Shown: positions 8,481 through 15,847 of the stretch, one piece after another | Position numbering within the stretch: the stretch's first letter is position 1 | Layout of the letters: each line of letters starts with the position of its first letter | Origin: Verrucomicrobiia bacterium | GTDB lineage: Bacteria > Verrucomicrobiota > Verrucomicrobiia > Opitutales > Opitutaceae | Direction of reading: 5' to 3' | Length of the DNA stretch: 64,000 bases | Assembly: GCA_011525695.1 (NCBI GenBank) | Contig: WYBX01000081.1 | Span: 1 to 64,000 of the forward strand | The notes under the pieces: generated by a model | Database searches by the model: none | Told to the model about the DNA's origin: nothing | Seen by the model: the letters and a program-made list of their open reading frames with translations, nothing else | Position numbers and translations under genes: made by a program

Positions 8481-9467
8481 ATGACCGACATGATCAATCT
8501 ACGCATAATGGGCCGGACCGGCCTCAAACTTTCCGAGCTCTGCCTCGGCACCCTTAACTTCGGTTGGAAGACCGACGAAAGGACCTCACTCGCCATCCTG
8601 GACGCGTATCACGCGGCAGGGGGCAATTTCATCCAGGGGACGAGCCACGCACCGGACATCACCCTGCCCTCGGCCTCAGCCCGCGTCTCCGAGGAGATCG
8701 TCGGCCGCTGGTGGACGACGCGCAGTGTCCGCCGCGCTGACTTGTTTCTGGCCACACGCCTTCACTTAAGGCTATCGCCAGGCAACGAAGGCGCATTGGC
8801 GGAAGCGGTGCGAAGGGCCTGCCAGGATTCGCTCCGGCGATTGCAGACCAACTATCTCGACATGGTCATTTTCGAATGGAGCGACGGGCTCGTTCCGATC
8901 CGCCACTCACTCGAAGTCTTTGACCAGGTGGTCCGCGCCGGGCTCGCCCGCTACATCGGCGCCGGCGGTTTCCCGGCCTGGCGGATCGTTGACACGCTCG
9001 GGCGCGCCCACCTGCGGAATCACTGCCGGATGGAAGCAGTGCAAGCCGACTACTCGCTCATGACACGGGCCCGCTTTGAGCCCGAGATCATGCCTCTCTG
9101 TTTGGAGCAGCGGCTCGCGTTCTTCGCGCGATCGCCGCTGGCCGGCGGATTCCTTGCCCGCCGGGCCGGCGGCAAGGTCGGTAATGCGTCACGGCGCGAC
9201 TGGTTGACGGATCGATTTGAGAATCCGTATGGCGATGCCGCGTTGGCCGCCGTCGGCGATGTGGCCGCGCGCCATGAGGTTTCCACAGCGCAGGTGGCGC
9301 TTGCCTGGGTGTTGCACAATCCGGCCGTCACATCCGCCATCGTCGGTGTGCGCTCGGTCGCGCAGCTGAACGAGCTGCTGCTGGCCAGCCAGCTCAAGCT
9401 AATCGCGCCGGACCTCGCCCAGCTCGGCGATGCCACGGTCGCGGAGGAGGTCCTCGTCGCCCCGTGA
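8481..9467 (+). CDS. Aldo/keto reductase-like protein lacking the catalytic tetrad
   Basis: A 328-residue (beta/alpha)8 protein of the aldo/keto reductase superfamily, recognised by MGRTGLKLSELCLGTLNFGW at the start, LRRLQTNYLDM, RYIGAGGFPAWR, SPLAGGFLARR and the late VSTAQVALAWVLHNPAVTSA block. The NADPH-binding C-terminal half looks normal. All four catalytic positions differ: the usual FIDTAxxY is FIQGTSHA (Asp to Gln52, Tyr to Ala57), the Lys of IATK is Arg93, and the His of the HW motif is Glu132. It is probably a pseudoenzyme or has a non-reductase role. ATG at 8481 or 8490 both fit; the longer is given. Confidence 0.85.
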   Translation: MTDMINLRIMGRTGLKLSELCLGTLNFGWKTDERTSLAILDAYHAAGGNFIQGTSHAPDITLPSASARVSEEIVGRWWTTRSVRRADLFLATRLHLRLSPGNEGALAEAVRRACQDSLRRLQTNYLDMVIFEWSDGLVPIRHSLEVFDQVVRAGLARYIGAGGFPAWRIVDTLGRAHLRNHCRMEAVQADYSLMTRARFEPEIMPLCLEQRLAFFARSPLAGGFLARRAGGKVGNASRRDWLTDRFENPYGDAALAAVGDVAARHEVSTAQVALAWVLHNPAVTSAIVGVRSVAQLNELLLASQLKLIAPDLAQLGDATVAEEVLVAP

Positions 9468-9473
9468 TCCGTT

Positions 9474-9519
9474 GTATGCGGAGCGCGCATGGCCGCCTGC
9501 CGCCCAGCGCAGTGGGCAG
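9474..9519 (-). repeat. Hairpin repeat, copy 3 (inverted)
   Basis: Read on the minus strand this 46-bp block matches copy 1 (5876-5921) at about 35 positions. Differences concentrate in the loop, which here is CGCTC between ATGCG and CGCAT arms. It starts just after the stop of the aldo/keto reductase-like gene. Confidence 0.55.
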
Positions 9520-9546
9520 CTGTAAATTCAAAAGGTAGAATAGATC

Positions 9547-10029
9547 ATGAAAACACCGCAGTTCGATCCGACTCGGAGCTGCCGACCTTCGCCCGACGAA
9601 ATCAACACTGGTTTGTCACCAGCGATCGGTAAGGGCGGATTCTGCGACATTGCCCGAGCGTTGTACGCCGACAGCTTCGATGGAGTGATCCTCACTGAGC
9701 CCGCTGGTCGTATCCTAGCGGCCAATTCAGTGGCATGCCGGCTACTTGCCTTGAGGGAGGAGCAGTTGTTGAAGCTCACGCGCATGGACCTGGTCAGGCG
9801 CGGCGAGCCTCGCGAGCCGACGCGTCACGGCTTCCCAATCTTCAGGTGCGCCACGGCCGGGATGCTCGCTGGGCCGCAACGCTCGACCCCCTTGGCCCGC
9901 CGCTCAATGCTTGAGCCGGTGCCGGGCCCGATAGTCGCGCGGGCGCAGCCCGCATTCCCGCCGGAACATCGCACTCAGGTACTCGGTGTGCTCGAAGCCC
10001 GTTGCGAGGGCAATTTCGCCCACTGGTAA
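9547..10029 (+). pseudogene. PAS-domain fragment
   Basis: Residues 34-83 (RALYADSFDGVILTEPAGRI, then LAANSVACRLLALREEQLL) read as the first half of a PAS sensory domain. After about residue 95 the frame loses protein character and runs into the 3' end of the XylR-like gene on the other strand. No output domain (kinase, GGDEF or HTH) remains. This looks like the 5' remnant of a PAS-containing sensor whose remainder was lost when the neighbouring segment arrived. The alternative is a short free-standing PAS protein ending near 9850 by a stop not in this frame, which is less likely. Confidence 0.5.
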
Positions 10030-11049
10030 ATTTGTTCTCACTAATAATTCCTGCACCCGTTCGATCCGAAGCCTGCGGAGGTAGGTGTGCGGCGTCATGC
10101 CCAGCGCCGTCTTGAACCGCCGCTCCAGCGCCGTGCGCGCCATCGGCACCGCGCGCAGCACGTCACTCACATTTACCCCACCTGCCGCCTGCTCCCGCAT
10201 GTAGCGGACGATGCGCGCGACCTTCGCGTCGCCGACGGCGGCCAGATCGGTCGACTTCCGCGAGGCCACGCCCAGCGGCGCGACTTCGTGCAATTTCACT
10301 GCGATCTTCCTTCCCGCCATCGCGCGGGCCAGGAGTGCCGCAGCCTCGTAACCCGCACGCTGCGCGTTGGGCATCACGCTGGAAAGCGGCGGATCGCAGA
10401 GCTCGCAGAGAGTCGTGTCGTTGTGCACCCCGATCACCGCCACCTCGTCCGGCACCTTCAGCCCCACCAGCTGGCAGGCAGCAAGCACCTGCTGGCCACG
10501 TACGTCGAGGCAGGCCAGGATACCGACGGGGCGCCGCAGCCGACGCAGCCAACGGGCGATTGCTTCCACCTCCTCATCGACCCCGCCGGCCGGCGGTGAA
10601 AACCTGGCACAGTGTCCGCCGATCGGCCTGGTCGCGATCGCAAACATCTCACCGCGCAGCCGCGACCAGTTGGAGCGCGGGTCGCCGCAATAGGCAAAAT
10701 GCCGCAACCCGCGCTCGATCAAATGGGTCGCCGCCAGCTGCGCCGCTACTCGCGCGTCAGTCGCCACCCGCGGAAAGACCAGCCGCGGCAGCGCCGCGCT
10801 CACGTCGATTACTGGCAACCGCGTCGCCCGCAATGCTCGCGCAATCCGCCCGTTTTCCACCCGCGCAATAACGCCGTTCCCATCCCACCCGCGAAGCCAT
10901 GACGGCACAGCCGCGCCGCGCCCCTGCTCCGTCAGCCGCAACAGCCACGGCCCCTTCTCCCGTACCCATGCCCGCACCCCCTGCAGGAGCTCGCGCGCAT
11001 AGCTGTTCGATGTTTCAATCAGAAGGGCGACCTTTGGCGGTGGCTTCAC
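9904..11049 (-). CDS. XylR-like (LacI-type sensor plus AraC HTH) transcriptional regulator A
   Basis: About 381 residues. The N-terminal 270 residues are a periplasmic-binding/LacI-like sugar sensor, starting VALLIETSNSYARELLQGVR and containing GVHNDTTLCELCDPPLSSVM. The C-terminal 100 residues carry two AraC-type helix-turn-helix motifs (ALERRFKTALGMTPHTYLRR and VGEIALATGFEHTEYLSAMF). GTG at 11049 gives six residues before VALLIET, exactly as in paralogue B at 19405. ATG at 11118 would add 23 residues of poor character. It diverges from the sugar acid operon at 11155 and most likely controls it in response to a pathway sugar or acid. Confidence 0.92.
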   Translation of the reverse strand: MKPPPKVALLIETSNSYARELLQGVRAWVREKGPWLLRLTEQGRGAAVPSWLRGWDGNGVIARVENGRIARALRATRLPVIDVSAALPRLVFPRVATDARVAAQLAATHLIERGLRHFAYCGDPRSNWSRLRGEMFAIATRPIGGHCARFSPPAGGVDEEVEAIARWLRRLRRPVGILACLDVRGQQVLAACQLVGLKVPDEVAVIGVHNDTTLCELCDPPLSSVMPNAQRAGYEAAALLARAMAGRKIAVKLHEVAPLGVASRKSTDLAAVGDAKVARIVRYMREQAAGGVNVSDVLRAVPMARTALERRFKTALGMTPHTYLRRLRIERVQELLVRTNLPVGEIALATGFEHTEYLSAMFRRECGLRPRDYRARHRLKH

Positions 11050-11154
11050 CCCCGCAACCAAGACCAACCTACCTGCGGGTGCGACGCCATTTCTCTGTTT
11101 AAATGTGGAATTTCTCATGCCCGTCAGACCAAACTCCTGCTACCTTCCCAGCGG

Positions 11155-12225
11155 ATGAGCCAGACGTTCAAAATCGCGGTGCTTCCGGGTGACGGGATCG
11201 GCCCGGAGGTCATCGCCGAGGGCCTCAAAGTCCTGCGGGCGGTCGAGACCCTCGTCAGTGGCGCCAGCTTCGAACTCGTCGAGCATGCGGTCGGCGCCGG
11301 CGAATACCTCCGCTCCGGAGATCCGCTTCCCCCCGCCACCCTGGAAGAGATTAAGTCGGCCGATGCGATTCTCCTGGGTGCAATGGGGCTCCCGTCAGTC
11401 CGCTGGCCGAATGGCGTGGAGATGACGCCGCAGATAGACCTCCGCGAGTTCCTCGATCTTTACAATGGAATCCGGCCGATCCGGCTTTATCACGAGTCCC
11501 ATTCGCCGCTTCGCGGCTACGCCGCCGATGCGTCCGGCCGGGCCATCGACTTCGTCGTCGTGCGCGAAAACTGCGAGGGACTCTTCGCCGAGCGCCGCAC
11601 ACCCCAGACCGAGGGCCCTGACTTCAGGACTGACACCCTGAGAATCACGCGACGCGGGGCGACCCGGATTTGTCGCGCCGCCCTCGAGCTAGCCCGCAGC
11701 CGCCGCCGGCACTGCACCTTGGTTGACAAGGCCAACGTGCTTCCCTCGATGGCGTTTTTTCGCGAACTTTTCGACGAAGTTGCGCGCGAGTTCCCCGATG
11801 TGCACACGGACCGCGTCTATGTCGACGCCATGGCGCTCTACCTCGTACAGCGTCCGCACACGTTCGATGTGTTGGTTACCGAAAACATGTTCGGCGACAT
11901 CCTCTCCGACCTCGGCGCGGGGCTCATTGGCGGGATGGGGCTAGCGCCCTCCGCAGACCTCGGCGACGAGTTCGGCGTGTTCCAGCCCTCCCACGGGTCC
12001 GCACCAACGATCGCCGGCAAGGGCATCGCCAATCCGATCGCGACGATCCTGTCGGTTGCCATGATGCTCGAATGGCTGGGCCATCCCGCCACGGTCCGGG
12101 GCGCAACGCTCATCAACCAGGCGGTGCAACTTGTGCTCTGGGATCCGTCGCACCGAACCGCCGATCTGGGCGGCACCATGAGCACCACTCAGATGGGCGA
12201 CCTCGTCTGCCAGTCCATCGGCTGA
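11155..12225 (+). CDS. Beta-decarboxylating dehydrogenase, tartrate/isopropylmalate dehydrogenase family (copy A)
   Basis: A 356-residue NAD(P)- and metal-dependent dehydrogenase of the LeuB/Icd/TtuC family, which oxidises a 2-hydroxy acid and decarboxylates the product. It shows VLPGDGIGPEVIAEG, the substrate-binding VVRENCEGLFAERR, DKANVLPSMAFF, YVDAMALYLVQRP, NMFGDILSDLGAGLIGGMG and GSAPTIAGKGIANPIATILS. The wording resembles tartrate dehydrogenases more than LeuB. It is the first gene of an operon ending with a four-carbon acid sugar kinase, so the substrate may be a C4 or sugar acid, possibly phosphorylated. A close paralogue lies at 48237-49328. Confidence 0.9.
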   Translation: MSQTFKIAVLPGDGIGPEVIAEGLKVLRAVETLVSGASFELVEHAVGAGEYLRSGDPLPPATLEEIKSADAILLGAMGLPSVRWPNGVEMTPQIDLREFLDLYNGIRPIRLYHESHSPLRGYAADASGRAIDFVVVRENCEGLFAERRTPQTEGPDFRTDTLRITRRGATRICRAALELARSRRRHCTLVDKANVLPSMAFFRELFDEVAREFPDVHTDRVYVDAMALYLVQRPHTFDVLVTENMFGDILSDLGAGLIGGMGLAPSADLGDEFGVFQPSHGSAPTIAGKGIANPIATILSVAMMLEWLGHPATVRGATLINQAVQLVLWDPSHRTADLGGTMSTTQMGDLVCQSIG

Positions 12226-12240
12226 ACGATCAACCACCAG

Positions 12241-12330
12241 CGCGCAGATTTCAGTTTCTTCGAATTTCAGACCTCAAGGCTCAGATCATTTCGAATCTCA
12301 GATTCCAGGTTTCAGATTTCAAATTTCCCT
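12241..12330. repeat. Low-complexity TTTCAGA-type repeat in an operon gap
   Basis: The 115-bp gap between the first two operon genes is made of degenerate copies of a short word (CAGATTTCAG, GAATTTCAGA, TCTCAGATTC, GGTTTCAGATTTC). Its composition is much more AT-rich than its neighbours. Similar tracts occur between genes in other Verrucomicrobia and Planctomycetes (general knowledge, not checked here). Function unknown. Confidence 0.5.
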
Positions 12331-12340
12331 CCTGTAAAGC

Positions 12341-13057
12341 ATGTCGACGCCCCCCAAGATCATCGACCTCACCCTTCCGCTGATCCCCGGAGATCGCGGG
12401 GTCGCCATCGAGCCGCGGTTCACCGTCAGCCGCAACGGATGGAACGCAGCCACCTGGCACATCTATTCGCACGCCGGCACGCACATGGATGCACAAATCC
12501 ATTTCGATGCCGGGCCGGAAACGATCGATGCAAAGCCTCTCTCCGGATGCCTCGGCCCAGCGTGGGTCGCGAACCTCACGCCGCTGGCGCCGGGCACCCT
12601 TCTCACCATGGCGCACCTCTGTGCGACCGCGGAGAAATTTACCGACGGCGAATCCCTGCTGCTCCGCACCGACTGGTGGCGGCACGCCGCCGATCCCGGC
12701 ACCTATCGCGACGGGCTCCCGCGGATTGGCCACGACCTCGCGGCCTGGTGCGTTGCGCGACGGGTGAAGCTGCTCGGGGTCGAGGCACCCTCCGTGGCCA
12801 ACGTTAACAACCTCCAGGAGGTCACGCGTATCCACAAAACCCTGCTCGAGGGCGGCGTCACGATCGTCGAGAGCCTCGCCCATCTCGATCAGCTCACCCA
12901 GGCGCGCGTCTTCTTCGGCGCGCTCCCGCTCAAGCTTGCCGGCGGCGACGGCTGCCCCGTGCGCGCTTTTGCCATCGAAGGCATCCCACCCCACGGATGG
13001 CTCGGCGAGCCCATGAACCCTGAAACCGGACGGCGGGAAAGCCACCGTTCCTCCTGA
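12341..13057 (+). CDS. Cyclase/kynurenine formamidase-like metal hydrolase
   Basis: A 238-residue member of the cyclase family (kynurenine formamidase, isatin hydrolase), which cleaves amide or lactone bonds using a divalent metal. The metal motif HAGTHMDAQIHF sits at residues 46-57; the usual Pro of HxGTHxDxPxHF is Gln here. DLTLPLIPGD at the start and GVEAPSVANVNN in the second half also match the family. In this operon a lactonase-like step on a sugar acid lactone is an attractive guess but is not shown by the sequence. Its TGA overlaps the ATG of the MFS gene by one base, suggesting translational coupling. Confidence 0.85.
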   Translation: MSTPPKIIDLTLPLIPGDRGVAIEPRFTVSRNGWNAATWHIYSHAGTHMDAQIHFDAGPETIDAKPLSGCLGPAWVANLTPLAPGTLLTMAHLCATAEKFTDGESLLLRTDWWRHAADPGTYRDGLPRIGHDLAAWCVARRVKLLGVEAPSVANVNNLQEVTRIHKTLLEGGVTIVESLAHLDQLTQARVFFGALPLKLAGGDGCPVRAFAIEGIPPHGWLGEPMNPETGRRESHRSS

Positions 13058-14319
13058 TGATTCCACGGCGCGCCCTGGTCGTCACCGCCACCTTCCTGCT
13101 CGCGTTCCTGCTCTACGTGGATCGGGTCTGCATCTCGACCGCGAAGGTGCCGATCGTGGCCGATCTGGGACTGACCGATGCGCAGTTCGGCTGGATCCTC
13201 TCGGCCTTCGCCTTCGGCTACGCCTTGCTCCAAGCTCCGGCCGGAATGCTCGCCGACCGTTACGGCGCCCGGATCATTCTCACCGGGGTGGTCGGCTTCT
13301 GGTCGCTATTCACCGGCCTGACTGCGGCGACCTGGAGCTTCTCCTCCATGATGGTCGTGCGGTTTCTCTTTGGGGCCGGAGAAGCCGGTGCATTTCCCGG
13401 AATGGCGCGCACCGTCTTCTCATGGATTCCGGTGCGCGAGCGGGGCCTCGTGAAAGGCATCAACTTCTCCGCTTCGCGCCTCGGGGCCGCCGTCACGATG
13501 CCCGCGTTGCCCTGGCTGATCGCCACCATCGGCTGGAAGGCGTCGTTCCTGGTCCTGATGCTGATCGGCTTCGTCTGGGCGGTGGCGTGGTGGCTCTGGT
13601 TTCGCGACGAGCCCACAGACCAGCCCGGCCTGACCGCGACCGAGCGCGACTACATCCTTGCCAACCGGCAGGAGCCCGGCGTGGCGGCGGCCCCGGCCGT
13701 TGCGCTCTCGATCCCCACCCTCCTCCGCTCCGGCAATCTCTGGCTGCTCATGACGCAGTATTTCGCGAGCAACTTCAACTTCTTCTTCTGCCTGAGCTGG
13801 CTCTTTCCCTATGTGCAAAGAACCTTCGACCTCACCTATACCCAGGCCGGGTTCTATGCGATGGTGCCGCTGCTCGGGGGGGCCGCCGGCAACATCTTTT
13901 CCGGCTGGCTGGTCGATGTATTCTTCCGGGCCGGACATCCTCTCGCCTCGCGCCGCGTGCCGGCGATCGCCGGCTTCGCCCTCGCCGCAATCGGGCTCGT
14001 GCTGAGCGTCGACCAATCGACCGTCGGCGGCGCGGTGCTGTGGCTGACCCTGGCCATCTTCGGCGCCGACATGACCCTCAGCCCGTCGTGGTCCGCCTGC
14101 ATCGATGTCGGCGGCCGCAATGCCGGCCAGGTGTCGGGCACGATGAACATGGCCGGTAATCTCGGCTCGGCCCTTGTCGCACTCGCGTTCCCCTACCTGC
14201 TGCTCTGGACCGGCAAGCCGCAGACGTTTTTCCATGTCGGCGCCGCCCTCAGCGTAATTGCCATCGCCTGCTGGCTGTTCATCCATCCCCGCCAGCGCAT
14301 CCTCCCTTCCCTGCCATGA
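13057..14319 (+). CDS. MFS transporter, sugar acid/anion symporter type
   Basis: A 420-residue inner-membrane transporter with twelve predicted helices. The segment YVDRVCISTAKVPIVADLGL, then DAQFGWILSAFAFGYALLQA and GMLADRYGAR, is characteristic of the anion:cation symporter family that includes glucarate, galactonate and hexuronate transporters. RFLFGAGEAGAFPGMART is the matching helix-4 block. It probably imports the acid handled by the flanking enzymes. It is coupled at both ends, sharing one base with the cyclase gene and four bases with the downstream oxidoreductase. Confidence 0.92.
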   Translation: MIPRRALVVTATFLLAFLLYVDRVCISTAKVPIVADLGLTDAQFGWILSAFAFGYALLQAPAGMLADRYGARIILTGVVGFWSLFTGLTAATWSFSSMMVVRFLFGAGEAGAFPGMARTVFSWIPVRERGLVKGINFSASRLGAAVTMPALPWLIATIGWKASFLVLMLIGFVWAVAWWLWFRDEPTDQPGLTATERDYILANRQEPGVAAAPAVALSIPTLLRSGNLWLLMTQYFASNFNFFFCLSWLFPYVQRTFDLTYTQAGFYAMVPLLGGAAGNIFSGWLVDVFFRAGHPLASRRVPAIAGFALAAIGLVLSVDQSTVGGAVLWLTLAIFGADMTLSPSWSACIDVGGRNAGQVSGTMNMAGNLGSALVALAFPYLLLWTGKPQTFFHVGAALSVIAIACWLFIHPRQRILPSLP

Positions 14320-15359
14320 AAAAACTCCGTGGTGTCTGCCTGGGTGCCGGCTACTTCAGCCGCTTCCAATACGAGGCGTGGCAGCGCATCCCCGAGGTCG
14401 AGATCGTCGCCCTCGCCAACCGCAGTGTCGACAAGGCGCGCGAGACCGCCGCGCGTCATGGCATCCCGCGCGCGTACGCCTGGAACGATCTCGCCACGAT
14501 GCTCGACACCGAAAAGCCGGACTTCGTCGACATCATCACACCGCCCGAAACCCACCTCGAGGCGGTCCGGCTCGCCGCCGCTCGCGGGATCGCGATCATC
14601 TGCCAGAAGCCGCTCGCCCCGACCTGGGACGAGTGCGTGGCGGTGGTCGAGGCCGCGCGCCGGACCGGCGTCCGCTTCATGGTGCACGAGAACTTCCGGT
14701 GGCAGCCGTGGTACCGTGAAATGCGGCGGTTGCTCGACGCCGGCGTGCTCGGCGAGCTCTTCTCGATCGGCGTCCGCATGCGCATGGGCGACGGCTGGCA
14801 GGAGGATGCCTACCTCGCGCGCCAGCCCTTTTTCCGCACCTACCCGCGACTTTTCGTCTACGAGACGGGTGTTCATTTCCTGGATACCTTCCGCTATCTG
14901 GGGGGCGAAATCGCCGCCGTCTACGCCCGGCTGCAGAAGCGCAACGCCGCCATCCGAGGCGAGGATGCCGGCCAGATCGTCTGCGGTTTCGCCACCGGAG
15001 CCACCGCGATCCTCGATGCGTCCCGCTACAACGAGGCCGACACCACTGACACGCGCTACACCTTCGGGCTCGTGCGGCTCGACGGCAGCAAGGGGCACCT
15101 CGAACTCGACCTCGAGGGCAATCTCACCCTCAAGCTGCTCGGCCAGCCCGCCGGGCGTCACGAGTATCCGCATACACACGAGGGCTTCGCCGGGGATTGC
15201 GTGTACGCCATCCAGCGCCACTTCGTCGACCGGATGCTCGATGGCGCGCCATTCGAGAACACCGGCGAGGATTATCTCGCGTCGACCGCGTTGATGGAGG
15301 CGTGCTACCGGTCCCATACGAGCGGCCAGGTGGTAACCGTCAGGCCCGGGAAGCCGTGA
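14316..15359 (+). CDS. Gfo/Idh/MocA family oxidoreductase
   Basis: A 347-residue NAD(P)-dependent oxidoreductase, probably acting on a sugar, inositol or sugar acid in the cytoplasm. It has an N-terminal Rossmann fold (CLGAGYFSRFQYEAWQRIPE), the IITPPETHLEAV strand, and CQKPLAPTWDECV, where Gln replaces the Glu of the usual EKP catalytic motif while Lys is kept. The C-terminal alpha/beta domain begins at HENFRWQPWYREMRRLLDAG. It overlaps the MFS gene by four bases (ATGA). No signal peptide is present, unlike the Gfo/Idh protein at 22556. Confidence 0.9.
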   Translation: MKKLRGVCLGAGYFSRFQYEAWQRIPEVEIVALANRSVDKARETAARHGIPRAYAWNDLATMLDTEKPDFVDIITPPETHLEAVRLAAARGIAIICQKPLAPTWDECVAVVEAARRTGVRFMVHENFRWQPWYREMRRLLDAGVLGELFSIGVRMRMGDGWQEDAYLARQPFFRTYPRLFVYETGVHFLDTFRYLGGEIAAVYARLQKRNAAIRGEDAGQIVCGFATGATAILDASRYNEADTTDTRYTFGLVRLDGSKGHLELDLEGNLTLKLLGQPAGRHEYPHTHEGFAGDCVYAIQRHFVDRMLDGAPFENTGEDYLASTALMEACYRSHTSGQVVTVRPGKP

Positions 15360-15376
15360 ACTCGCGCCAACTCACC

Positions 15377-15847
15377 ATGAATACCTCTGCCAGTTCCGAA
15401 AGCAGTGGCCCCCGTAAGTCCAACGCCCGTTTCCAGGTTTCCGCGTCCGATTTCCGCGGCCTCGATCATTTCGCCATCGCTGTGCCGTCCACCGAGGCCG
15501 CGCTCCAAATCTGGCGCGACCGGCTTGGATTTCCCGTCGTCTGTTCCGAGGTCGTGAATGGCGGCGCCGTCAGGCTCACGCACCTGGATCTCGGCAACAC
15601 CCATCTCCAACTCGTCGAGCCGCTCACGCCTGATCACCCGCTGCATGCCTGGCTCGCGCAACATGGTCCGGGCCTTCACCACTTCTGCCTCAGGGTGGAC
15701 GACGTCGCCGCGTCGCACGCCGCACTGCTCGCCGCCTGCCTCGCCTCCGCGGAGCCATCTCCGCATCAGGGCACCCAGGGAAAGCGCGCCCTGTTCCTCG
15801 CCAGGTCCGAAACCCAGAACGTACAGGTCGAAATCACCGGTGGCTGA
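15377..15847 (+). CDS. VOC-family protein (glyoxalase/epimerase-like)
   Basis: A 156-residue vicinal-oxygen-chelate protein with two beta-alpha-beta-beta-beta units. The opening FRGLDHFAIAVPSTEAALQI, the LDLGNTHLQLVEPL strand, GPGLHHFCLRVDDVAA and the terminal QNVQVEITGG supply the expected metal ligands (His, Glu, His, Glu), as in methylmalonyl-CoA epimerase. The first 27 residues are extra and low-complexity. The reaction is not clear; isomerisation or epimerisation of a pathway intermediate would fit the operon. GTG at 15356 is an alternative start. The kinase gene begins inside its last codons. Confidence 0.85.
   Translation: MNTSASSESSGPRKSNARFQVSASDFRGLDHFAIAVPSTEAALQIWRDRLGFPVVCSEVVNGGAVRLTHLDLGNTHLQLVEPLTPDHPLHAWLAQHGPGLHHFCLRVDDVAASHAALLAACLASAEPSPHQGTQGKRALFLARSETQNVQVEITGG

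Noticed and set aside
14193-15317. A 374-codon frame antisense to the Gfo/Idh gene
   Set aside because: The plus strand has clear Rossmann and Gfo/Idh motifs and coupled overlaps with both neighbours. The antisense product has no recognisable family.
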